A stretch of DNA of 25,506 nt from positions 1-25,506 of IMG/VR virus record IMGVR_UViG_3300030060_002775. The stretch is one strand, 5' to 3'. Both the position numbers and the translations under genes were made by a program. The stretch is from a virus. This document shows positions 7,100 to 16,100 of the stretch, piece after piece (the stretch's first letter is position 1; each line of letters opens with the position of its first letter). The notes beneath the pieces are model-generated. The model saw nothing but the letters and a program-made list of their open reading frames with translations, ran no database searches and was not told the origin of the DNA.

Positions 7100-7609
7100 A
7101 TGGCAACAGCTAAATCAGTAGAGATTACAGCATTAGACGCATCGCCTAGAGAAGTCCTAGAGACTGGAAGTTTAGAGGGTAGAATGCGTGTAGCAAGTGG
7201 TACAATTGCAGCTGGAACAGGCGACATTGATAATGATGATGTATTAATGATGGTACAAATCCCATCTAATGCAAAAGTATTATCAATTAAACTATTCAAT
7301 GATGATTTAGATTCTAATGGCTCACCAACTTTGGCAGCTAATGTAGGTCTATATTATGAGAATGGTACTGTTCTTGATGAAGATTGTTATGCAACAGCTA
7401 TAACAACTTTACAAGCTGCAGAAACTAGCGGAGCTGAAGTTGCTTTCGAGGCAAGAAATGTTAATGCAGTTTCTAACTTTGCTTGGGAAGATGGTGGTTT
7501 ATCATCAGACCCAGGTGGAGCTTTAAGAATCGCTTTAACTATGTCTAATGTAGCAGCAACAGCAGCAGCTGGCGATGTAACATTAATAGTTACATATGTT
7601 GTAGACTAA
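7100..7609 (+). CDS. Probable capsid decoration (cement) protein
   Basis: The protein has 169 residues, is rich in Ala, Val and Asp, and lacks Cys apart from one residue. It alternates short beta-type segments: RVASGTIAAGTGDIDNDDVLMMVQIPSNAKVLSIKLFND, then ANVGLYYENGTVL, and finally ALRIALTMSNVAATAAAGDVTLIVTYVVD. This fits a small beta-sandwich. It lies 15 bases after the capsid gene with its own AGGAGG (7086-7091), so it is probably made in large amounts. In BPP-1 a cement protein (Bbp16) is encoded next to the capsid gene. I infer the same role from position and size; I do not see a decisive motif. Confidence 0.6.
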   Translation: MATAKSVEITALDASPREVLETGSLEGRMRVASGTIAAGTGDIDNDDVLMMVQIPSNAKVLSIKLFNDDLDSNGSPTLAANVGLYYENGTVLDEDCYATAITTLQAAETSGAEVAFEARNVNAVSNFAWEDGGLSSDPGGALRIALTMSNVAATAAAGDVTLIVTYVVD

Positions 7610-7613
7610 CAAC

Positions 7614-7640
7614 AAAAAAAGGGGGTAGTTTCGGCTACCC
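7614..7640 (-). terminator. Hairpin between capsid module and tail module; reads as a terminator on the minus strand
   Basis: GGGTAG (7623-7628) pairs with CTACCC (7635-7640) around TTTCGG, which can close as a TTCG tetraloop on a T-G pair. On the + strand a run of seven A lies before the stem and no T run follows (TCTGAGG instead). On the - strand the same stem is followed by CC and seven T, the layout of an intrinsic terminator. For + transcripts it may act as a weak terminator, a processing site or an mRNA stabiliser. It lies where the capsid module ends and the tail module begins, as terminators downstream of T7-type capsid genes do. Confidence 0.55.
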
Positions 7641-7652
7641 TCTGAGGATATT

Positions 7653-8228
7653 ATGGCAACAGAAGTTTCAATATGTGCTAATGCACTTAGAAAATTAGGG
7701 GATGACCCTATTACATCACTTACAGACGATACAGAAAGAGCAAGAATATGCAATGCTTTGTATGAACCAGCCAGAGATGCATGTCTTAGGTCGCATCCTT
7801 GGAATTTTGCAATTACAAGAGCAACGCTTGCTCAGTTATCGACAACACCAACATATGAATATGCATATCAGTATGCTTTACCAACAGACCCATATTGTTT
7901 GAGAGTCTTGTCTATGGAATACGAAGATTATATATTTACAGTAGAAAATTCTACAGACGGAAGAGTTTTACTTACAGACGAGTCTACAGCTAAAATAAAA
8001 TACATTGCAAGAATAACAGATACTGCGTTATTTGACACTTTGTTTGTCGATACATTAACAGCAAAATTATCAGCAGAATTAGCCTATCCTATAACAGGTA
8101 GCGCAAGTTTACAAGCACAAATGGAGAAGATATATCAGCAAAAATTATCTGAAGCAAGAAGCATAGATGGGCAAGAAGGATTTCCTACAGACCTTGTATC
8201 AGAAACATTTACTGATTTTAGGAAATAA
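7653..8228 (+). CDS. Tail tubular protein A / head-tail adaptor (T7 gp11-like)
   Basis: The 191-residue protein is likely the adaptor ring that joins the portal to the tail nozzle. It opens MATEVSICANALRKLGDDPITSLTDDTERARICNALYEPARDACLRSHPWNFA. This is the hallmark of T7 gp11-like proteins ('N.AL..LG...I.sl.d.s..A......y...r...L..hpWnFA'). YQYALPTDPYCLRVLSM follows, also typical. The length matches T7 gp11 (about 196). A GAGG at 7644-7647, right after the hairpin at 7623-7640, serves as ribosome binding site for ATG 7653. The stop overlaps the next start (TAATG). Confidence 0.9.
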   Translation: MATEVSICANALRKLGDDPITSLTDDTERARICNALYEPARDACLRSHPWNFAITRATLAQLSTTPTYEYAYQYALPTDPYCLRVLSMEYEDYIFTVENSTDGRVLLTDESTAKIKYIARITDTALFDTLFVDTLTAKLSAELAYPITGSASLQAQMEKIYQQKLSEARSIDGQEGFPTDLVSETFTDFRK

Positions 8229-10705
8229 TGGCAAGAGTACATCCATTTCAATCTAATTTTACAGCAGGAGAAATTTCACCTAAATTAAAAGGGCAAGTAA
8301 ATTTTAAAAAATATCCTAACGCATGTGATACGTTAGAAAACATGACTGTCTTTCCACAAGGTGGCGCAAGCCGTAGATATGGCACAACACATGTGTGTAA
8401 AGTCAAAGATTCATCAGCAACTACTAGATTAATACCGTTTGAGTTCAATGTTACACAAGCATATATATTAGAATTTGGAAATAATTATATTAGATTTTAT
8501 AAAGATGATGGTCAAATAACAGAAGCCACAAAAACCATAACAGGAATTACACAAGCAAATCCTGCAGTTGTAACAGCAAGTTCACATGGTTACAGCGATG
8601 GAGATGAAGTATGGATAAATGATGTTGTAGGCATGACAGAATTAAATGGTAGAAGATTTACTGTAGCAAATAAAACAACACATACTTTTGAATTGTCTGG
8701 AATAAATAGTACATCATTGACAGCATATAGTTCTGGTGGAACAGCTGCAAAAGTTTTTGAAGTAACTACTACATATACAGCAGCACAAGTTAATGATATA
8801 AAATTTACACAATCAGCAGATGTAATGTACTTGGTGCATCCTGACCATGAACCAGCAAAATTAACAAGAACAGGACATACATCTTGGACGTTGTCAGATG
8901 TAGTGTTTACTAGAGGACCTTATCTGCCTACAAATACAACAACAACTACATTAAATCCAGGGTCTTCAGGCGCAGGTACTGGTGTAGCTTTAGTTGCATC
9001 TGCAGATTTATTTGCATCTACAGACGTAGGTAGGCTGGTAAAATTACATAGTGGACACGCAAAAATTACAGGATTTACAGATGCACAAAATGTAACAATA
9101 GAAATACTAGAAGCATTATCAGCTTCCACAGCAACAGCAGATTGGCAACTAGGATATTTTTCAGCTACAGATGGTTTTCCTGAAACAGTATCTTTTTTTG
9201 AACAAAGACTTATATATGGTGGCACAACTAATTACCCACAAACAATATTTGCATCTGAATCTGGTGATTACGACAGTATGGACGAAGCTTCTGCAGGCGC
9301 ATCTAATGCATTTATATATACAATAGCAGCAAACAGAGTAAATAAAATTAGATTTTTAACACCTGCTAGAGATTTAATTGTAGGCACAGCAGGTGGCGAA
9401 TTTAAAGTAGGTAGGCCTACAGGTGAGCCACTTAAACCAGACAATGTACAAATAACACAGCAAACAACATTTGGAGTTGCAACTACGCAACCAGTGCAAA
9501 TAGGAAACGCCATATTATTTGTGCAAAGACAAAAAAGAAAAGTTAGAGAGTTTGGTTACAATTTCCAAGACGATGCATATGTTGCACCAGATATGACTTT
9601 GCTTTCAGAACATATAACAGAAGGTGGTATAGAAGAAGTAGCATATGCACAAGAACCAGATTCTATATATTGGGCAGTGCGAAACGATGGCGTACTATTA
9701 GGTCTTACTTATCAAAGAGAAGAAGACATAGTAGCATGGCATAGGCATATTATGGGTGGCAAAGCACAAGAGTGTAAAATTACTGTAACAGATTATGACA
9801 ACACAGTAGCAGGGTCAACTTTAGTATTCACAAAATCAGATGGCACTACTGTTACATTTACATCTACAACAAGCACTCCTGGAACAAACGAATTTAGAAC
9901 ACAAACAAATAACAATACAACAGCAAGTAATTTACAGACAACTATAAATGGTCATGCAGATTTTACAGCGACAGTATCTAGTGCAGTAGTAACAATAAAA
10001 GAAACAACGCCAGAAAGCACAGGTTTGCTTACAGTCGTTAGTAGCGACAATGTGCGTTTGTTAGGACAAAATGAAACGCATGCTAAAGTTAAATCAGTTG
10101 CTACAATTACAGAGGCAACAGAAAATCAAACATGGGTAATAGTAGAGAGAATTATTAATGGTACTACAGTGCAACATGTCGAATTTTTAAATGAAGATGT
10201 AAACATGGACAGTTCTCTTACAGGTAGCGTTACAGGTGCAAGCACAACAGTTACAAGCCTTGACCACCTAGAAGGTGAGACCGTGCAAATACTTATAGAT
10301 GATGCAGTGTACCCCAAACAAAAAGTAAGTAATGGTGCAGTAAGTGTTAGTTTGCCTAGCACATTTGCTACAAAAAGTATACAAGTTGGTAAAGGTTTTG
10401 TATCAACATTAAAAACATTAAATATTGAGGCTGGTGCGCAAGCAGGTACTGCACAAGGCAGAGAAAAAAGGTATAATGAAATTATTGTAAGATTACATGA
10501 AAGTGTAGGCGTGACTATTAATAATGACCAACTTCCATTTAGAAGTTCGGCAGATGAGATGGGTCAGCCAATACCACAATTTACAGGAGACAAACGAGTG
10601 TCTAATCTTGGATGGGATAAAGAAGGTCAAATAACAATACAACAAACTCAGCCTTTGCCCTTGACAGTGTTAGCAATTACAGGAACGCTCGTTAATAGTG
10701 ATTAA
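8228..10705 (+). CDS. Tail tubular protein B / tail nozzle (T7 gp12-like)
   Basis: This 825-residue protein would form the tail nozzle below the gp11-like ring. The start (HPFQSNFTAGEISPKLKGQVNFKKYPNACDTLENMTVFPQGGASRRYGT) is the classic N-terminus of podophage tail nozzle proteins. Later family-like parts are FTQSADVMYLVHPDHEPAKL, then GFPETVSFFEQRLIYGGT and FVQRQKRKVREFGYNFQDDAYVAPDMTLLSEHI. Residues about 100-175 (ITGITQANPAVVTASSHGYSDGDEVWI) look like the small beta-barrel often listed as an E1 FCCH-like domain in phage tail proteins. Around residues 525-620 a Thr-rich beta region appears inserted. The length is close to T7 gp12 (794). Confidence 0.9.
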   Translation: MARVHPFQSNFTAGEISPKLKGQVNFKKYPNACDTLENMTVFPQGGASRRYGTTHVCKVKDSSATTRLIPFEFNVTQAYILEFGNNYIRFYKDDGQITEATKTITGITQANPAVVTASSHGYSDGDEVWINDVVGMTELNGRRFTVANKTTHTFELSGINSTSLTAYSSGGTAAKVFEVTTTYTAAQVNDIKFTQSADVMYLVHPDHEPAKLTRTGHTSWTLSDVVFTRGPYLPTNTTTTTLNPGSSGAGTGVALVASADLFASTDVGRLVKLHSGHAKITGFTDAQNVTIEILEALSASTATADWQLGYFSATDGFPETVSFFEQRLIYGGTTNYPQTIFASESGDYDSMDEASAGASNAFIYTIAANRVNKIRFLTPARDLIVGTAGGEFKVGRPTGEPLKPDNVQITQQTTFGVATTQPVQIGNAILFVQRQKRKVREFGYNFQDDAYVAPDMTLLSEHITEGGIEEVAYAQEPDSIYWAVRNDGVLLGLTYQREEDIVAWHRHIMGGKAQECKITVTDYDNTVAGSTLVFTKSDGTTVTFTSTTSTPGTNEFRTQTNNNTTASNLQTTINGHADFTATVSSAVVTIKETTPESTGLLTVVSSDNVRLLGQNETHAKVKSVATITEATENQTWVIVERIINGTTVQHVEFLNEDVNMDSSLTGSVTGASTTVTSLDHLEGETVQILIDDAVYPKQKVSNGAVSVSLPSTFATKSIQVGKGFVSTLKTLNIEAGAQAGTAQGREKRYNEIIVRLHESVGVTINNDQLPFRSSADEMGQPIPQFTGDKRVSNLGWDKEGQITIQQTQPLPLTVLAITGTLVNSD

Positions 10706-10706
10706 T

Positions 10707-11267
10707 ATGGGATTTCCAATAATAGCATTAGCAATAGCAGGAGCTGCAACAGTATTAGGAACAGTAAATCAAGTTCGTGCTATAAAAAGTCAAGCAGCAC
10801 AAGCTAAATTTAATGAAAAGTATAATTACAATTTAGGTTTAGAAAAAAGATATAATGAACGTAGAAAAGCTTTTCAAAACTGGCGTGCAAACACAGGAAG
10901 ACGTGGTGTAGCTTTTAACAGTGCTTCTAATTTTACAATGGTTAATGAAGCAGCTGAACAAGCAGAAAGAGAAAATAATAGAATGTATAATCGTTATATC
11001 TTAAATAGAAATAATATAAGCGCATCAGCATCAGCACGTATTAGTGGCACAATATTAAAAGGTATAGCACAATTAGGTGCTATAACATATACTGGATATC
11101 GTTACTCAGCAGACGCTGCATTAGCAGAACAAGCTGCATTGACTACTGGCACAGGATATACTGGTGTAACATTTGAATCATTAGGTGGCGTTACACCATA
11201 TAGTGGCCGTTCAGTTTTTGGCACTTCTACTACAGCATTTACACCTTTAACAGGAGGTGGTTCATGA
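10707..11267 (+). CDS. Probable internal virion (ejection) protein, small
   Basis: The 186-residue protein starts with a hydrophobic helix, MGFPIIALAIAGAATVLGTVNQ (about residues 1-22), followed by a long Ala/Gln/Arg/Asn-rich helical body (KSQAAQAKFNEKYNYNLGLEKRYNERRKAFQNWRANTGRRG). It ends in a Gly/Thr/Ser-rich segment. Size, helix pattern and place right after the gp12-like gene match T7 gp14, which is ejected into the outer membrane and helps form the DNA channel. That role is inferred from position and character. I chose ATG 10707, one base after the previous stop. GTG 10698, which would add three residues, is an alternative since AGGA at 10681-10684 is nearer to it. Confidence 0.68.
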   Translation: MGFPIIALAIAGAATVLGTVNQVRAIKSQAAQAKFNEKYNYNLGLEKRYNERRKAFQNWRANTGRRGVAFNSASNFTMVNEAAEQAERENNRMYNRYILNRNNISASASARISGTILKGIAQLGAITYTGYRYSADAALAEQAALTTGTGYTGVTFESLGGVTPYSGRSVFGTSTTAFTPLTGGGS

Positions 11268-13126
11268 AACTAGATGAACAATATACTACTCTCAGTAGTA
11301 CTGCAAACTTAACTGGACAAGGCGATACAACAGCAATTGGAAATACATTACGACAAATAGGTGAAAAAGAAGGTCGTATTAAAAATTTACAAGTAAATGC
11401 AGCTGCAAGACTACAAATAGCAACTGAAGTAAAAAATTCAGATACGCAATTTCAAGTAGCGTCAGATACATGGCTAAGAGATAACACTCTGGAAAATGCA
11501 CAAAACCCAGATATATGGAGAACACAATATAATCAATGGGCAAATTTATGGAGAGAAGAAAATAAAAAGAATTTATCTTCGATATCTTTACAACAAGCAG
11601 AAACACAATGGAATGTAACGCAGGGTAATTACAATCTACAATTAAATGAAAAAATAAGTGGACAAAGAAATAAAAATTTTAAAATTACTTTAGACAATGG
11701 TTTAATAGCTTTTAACAACAATTTAGACCGAGCAGATGACGCAAATAGCGTACAACAAATTTTCGAAGAATTTACGTTAAAAGATGATGAAAGTTTGCTG
11801 AGAGCGCATTTGACCACAGAACAATACACTGCATATAAATCATCTGTGTTCAATCCTGCAAACGAAAAATACATGTTTCATCAAGTAGCTGTGTACAACA
11901 ATGGCGAAGTAGATTTTACAAAAACTCTAGAAAATATAAAAAATGAAAAAGTTCCAGTCAAAACTATTGATGGTAAAACTGTAGATAATAATGATGAAAC
12001 ACGTTTAGCGTTGTTAGACAAAGTAGAAACTTTAGCTGAAAGTCAAACAAGCGCTAACGCAGCAGCAGTAGAAGCTAATAATTTAGCAGGAGTAAAAGAA
12101 TACTATGATGCACTTTTTGCTTATGGCAACGCAACAACAATAGAAGAATCGACCGCTGCTGATAACAGAATGAAAGCTGCATTAGATAATGTATCACCCG
12201 AAGAAAAAATTAAATTAGATGCAGCAAGAGTAAAGTACTTACAGGGAAACAAAAAAATAAGTGGTAATTTACAAACTAATTTTGCACTTTTAGCTAACAT
12301 AGGACAGTTGGATAGAGCTGTGCTAATGGACGCTGTAGACCAAGGAAAATTAGACCCTTCAGCTGTGCCAACATTGTTGTCAACAAATGAAACATCAGAA
12401 AAAAGAATTAATAGCTATAGCAACAAGCATTACAACACAGCTCTTGTAATTTTAGCTAATGAACTTGACATGGGTTTAGATACATCAAAAATAACTGATG
12501 ACGCTAATGCAAATGTTTTATTAATAATGGCAGGTGCTGATTCTAAAAAAGGTGCAGAATTTGTAAGAGCTTTGGACCTTTTAGACGACACTATAAAAGA
12601 AGGAGGCCAAAGATATGGTCTTAGTGCTGATGAAATACTAAGAAATGCCGATGCTTTACTTACTATTAAAAATATGGTAAAAAACAATAATTTTGAATTA
12701 GACACAGATGAAGAACTACAAAAAATTATTACAGATAATACTTTTGCTAAAAAAAATAGAGGTATAGGACCACTTACAACAAGAGGTAAGTTAATAGAAA
12801 TAGAAAAATTTTTACAAGAAGACGGTTTTTACAAAGGTGTGTTACCAACGCCTGTAGGAACACCTGTAAGAACAGAAAACGAAACTGTTGCAGATTATGA
12901 AGCAAGATTAGACAATATACAAAAACTTAGAGACTTACTAAGAATATCGCAAACCGAAAATTTTAGTGCTGCTGAAATGAAAAGATATGCGCAAATAATG
13001 AAAATAGATATTAATTTTGCATTGCCAAATAAAACAATAGAAGAGTCTGTCGATGAGTTATATGAGTTTTTAGAAGCCGCTGTTAAAAAACAAAAACAAG
13101 CTGAAAAACAGGAGTCTGAAGATTAG
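11264..13126 (+). CDS. Probable internal virion (ejection) protein, middle
   Basis: This 620-residue protein is almost wholly helical and charged, with no membrane segment and no known catalytic motif. Recognisable stretches are TLRQIGEKEGRIKNLQVNAAARLQIATEVKNSDTQFQVASDTWL near the start and VADYEARLDNIQKLRDLLRI near the end. It lies between a gp14-like gene and a giant gene, the place of T7 gp15, an internal core protein ejected to line the DNA channel. I infer that role. A perfect AGGAGG (11252-11257) lies six bases before the ATG, which overlaps the previous stop (ATGA). Its last codons contain the AGGAG that probably serves the next gene. Confidence 0.68.
   Translation: MKLDEQYTTLSSTANLTGQGDTTAIGNTLRQIGEKEGRIKNLQVNAAARLQIATEVKNSDTQFQVASDTWLRDNTLENAQNPDIWRTQYNQWANLWREENKKNLSSISLQQAETQWNVTQGNYNLQLNEKISGQRNKNFKITLDNGLIAFNNNLDRADDANSVQQIFEEFTLKDDESLLRAHLTTEQYTAYKSSVFNPANEKYMFHQVAVYNNGEVDFTKTLENIKNEKVPVKTIDGKTVDNNDETRLALLDKVETLAESQTSANAAAVEANNLAGVKEYYDALFAYGNATTIEESTAADNRMKAALDNVSPEEKIKLDAARVKYLQGNKKISGNLQTNFALLANIGQLDRAVLMDAVDQGKLDPSAVPTLLSTNETSEKRINSYSNKHYNTALVILANELDMGLDTSKITDDANANVLLIMAGADSKKGAEFVRALDLLDDTIKEGGQRYGLSADEILRNADALLTIKNMVKNNNFELDTDEELQKIITDNTFAKKNRGIGPLTTRGKLIEIEKFLQEDGFYKGVLPTPVGTPVRTENETVADYEARLDNIQKLRDLLRISQTENFSAAEMKRYAQIMKIDINFALPNKTIEESVDELYEFLEAAVKKQKQAEKQESED
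13110..13114 (+). promoter_or_regulatory. Ribosome binding site supporting an ATT start at 13122
   Basis: AGGAG ends seven bases before ATT 13122. It is in the coding end of the previous gene, as are many ribosome binding sites in this operon. No ATG, GTG or TTG lies in the giant gene's frame between the point where the frame opens (13074) and TTG 13410. The spacing therefore favours initiation at ATT 13122, which overlaps the previous stop as ATTAG. Confidence 0.6.
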
Positions 13127-16100
13127 TATTAATATAAAAAAAATAGAAGATGCTACAGGTCTAAGTGTAGACGATGAAGTAGAAAGAAAGCGACAACAAT
13201 ATTTAGACGCTGGGTTTTCTAACCGTGAAATAAATGAGCATTTTAATAGACTAGATGCAACAGAAAGAGTTGTTGATAGTGATGACAAAGTATTAGATTT
13301 AGACCTTATACCTACTGAATCTAGCGATGCTATATATACTGATTCAAATACCAAAAAGAAAGACAAAATAAAAGAAAAAGAAATATTCCAAGAAAAAGAA
13401 AATCTAAGATTGTCAAAAATAGCAGACCTTACAGATATAAATGCAAGAATACAATTTGCAGCTACATTACAAAACCAAGACACATCTGGCGGAGACAATC
13501 CAGCTTTGTCAACAATTACAGGAGATGTTGATGGAAAATTTAATCCTTTTAAAATAATAGAAAAAGACGCTAATTTAGCACAAGAATTTTATAAAAATGC
13601 ACAACGAGTAGAAGCTAGAGAAAAAACTGCAAAAATAGAAACTAACTATTTAGACTATGGTGGTCTTAGCAATTTTTTTGAATCAGAAGCAAAAAAAAGA
13701 ATATTTTTAGATTCAATTAGTAATATTATTTCTATGTCATCAGGGTCAGTAAACAAATACACTGAAGATGGCACTAGAAGCGGGTTTTTAAGTTTAACAC
13801 CTAAACAATGGAAAGAATGGGTAGAAAATCATGTTAATGTAGAACGTGATTTATATGGTGAAATAATACCAGAAACATGGACATTAGAAGATGACCCTAC
13901 AAATATTTTAGGACAAAGACATCATTCAGCAGTATTAGGTAATTATATTTTATTTTCTCCAAATGTAGACCCAGATTTAAAAGCTAGATTAATAAATGGT
14001 GATATAAATGCTGCAGAAGAATTTGTCAATAAACACATTTACAATGGTGAAGAAAACAATGCAACAGATGTAAAACAAGCAATTTTAAAAAATGAATACG
14101 TTGGCACGTCAGGTGATTTAGCATTTATAAACCCAAAAAGCATAGTAGGAAAAACTACAAAAGTTGTGCCTGGCGGAGAACAACTCGTTAATTTTTTTGG
14201 CGGTTATGGTCAAGAAAATTTAATAAGCAACGGGTTTGATAATGCAACTAATGGAATAGTAGCATTGTTTAATTCATATAAATTAAGAAATGAAATACCT
14301 GATATGGAAGATATTATGAAAGCCGTTAAAGAAAATGCAGGAGAGCCAAACGGTTTTAAAATGATAGGTCGTATTTTAAAAGATTTAATGTTTGAAAAAG
14401 GTTTTACAACTGATACAGCAAAACAAGAACGTATTTTAGATATTATGAATTATAACAACATGCGTGGTGGAAAACAATTTTTTAGGGATATGGTTACTTT
14501 TATGAACGAATTACCATATTATGCTGCAGGCGAAGCTACTAAAAGTATAAACTACGGAAGTAAAATATTAAGAAGTGCCATAGGGTCTGGTACAGCTTTT
14601 TATATTCCTGCAGTTATGAAATCATCTTTAATAGCTGCTATACAAGATAATAAAGTAAATGATTTTAAAAATTTTACAGAACACCTTTTTTCTAGCGAAG
14701 TACAAATAGAAGGTGGAAAAGCTTTTGCAACAGGATTTTTATTACGTGGCATAGGCGAAAAATATATTATGAAACCTATGAGAATAGATTTTGCAAATCC
14801 ATTTACTAAACGTACGCAATCTCTATCTACAACATTTGCAAGAAATAACTCGTTAAGGCCAAACTTTGACCCTCTTCATAATCCAGTACAAAATACTATA
14901 GCTAATATAGCATGGGACACTGTAGGATTAGGAACATTATCGCCAGTAATACAAGAAGCTCGTTTGCCAGAAGCTTCCGATTATTTACATAGCGGAGCGT
15001 TTGCAGCAGCTCTTAGAATTAATGCTTTAGCTTTACGTACATTAAAAGAAGCTAAAATTATCAGAAAAAAAATGCGTGATAATTCTAGCACTATAGACCC
15101 TAAAAAAGTAATTATAGATGTAGAGGGTGTAGAAGTTCATACAAAACAATCTAAAAATATTAAGTTAGGTATTATGCCAGAAGTTTACGACAGATATGAT
15201 ATAGCTGTACGTAAAGCGTTTGAAAAAAATAATGCAATAGTAACCAATCCACCAAAATTTAGACAAAATGAAATAGTCCAACAAAAAATAGGAAAAGAAG
15301 ATTTACAAGTAAAAGAAGTAATAAATCAAAATGGTGTTGATGTAGCTATTGTTAAAAACAAAGATAATGTTCTAGAACCTGTTTTACAAAAAGATTTAGG
15401 TAAACATACACCAAGTATAAAAGGGTTGCATGTTGATAAAACAGAAGAAATAATGCCTATATTCTCAAGTCGTGATATGACTAATTTGCATTTAGAATCA
15501 GCAAAAAGATACAAAGAAATTATAGATGACATGCAAATAAATGATTTTGAACTAAGCACAGATGGTATTTCAGAAGTACAAAAAAAGATAAATGGTATGT
15601 ATTACGGCAAACCTAGAGAACCTTCTATGACAACAAAAAGTGCTAAGGCTCGCAGAAACAATATATCAAATGAAGCTAGTTTTAACAGAATATTTTTAAA
15701 TGATGTTAGTGAAATGAGTGTGTTAGCTGAGATGCTGCCACGTACAAAAACTAGAGTATATAATAAAGAATTTTTAGACGATTACATAAACCCAAAAGAC
15801 AGAAATTATGAGGCACTTAACAAAAAAGATTTTTATAAATCTGTAGAAGGTAGAAATTTTGGAATCAAACCATTGCTTAAATTTAACCCTCTAGGCGATA
15901 AACGTAATCCATTTATTGTTGTCGAAGTAGAATCTAATTTAAATTCAGAAAATCCAGACCTTTATGTATTTAACAAATCTGCGTTTGACATGTTAAATTT
16001 GCAAAAAGGTATTGAACTTACACGACCTGATATATCATTTGTATACGAAAGAGGTTTTAAGCCAACAGAAGGAGAAGGCTCTGCAAACCCACAATATGCA

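Noticed and set aside
7702-7902. Second + frame of 66 codons inside the gp11-like gene
   Set aside because: It lies wholly inside a well-supported gene, has a His/Gln/Met-rich shadow composition and no ribosome binding site.
13410-13412. TTG at 13410 as the start of the giant gene
   Set aside because: It lacks a good ribosome binding site and would leave about 280 upstream bases unused although the frame is open and reads as normal protein. ATT 13122 with AGGAG is better placed.
13070-13498. Minus-strand open frame of 142 codons at the start of the giant gene
   Set aside because: It consists mostly of Ser/Phe/Leu codons that are the complement of Lys/Glu/Asp-rich coding sequence on the + strand. 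No start signal is seen.
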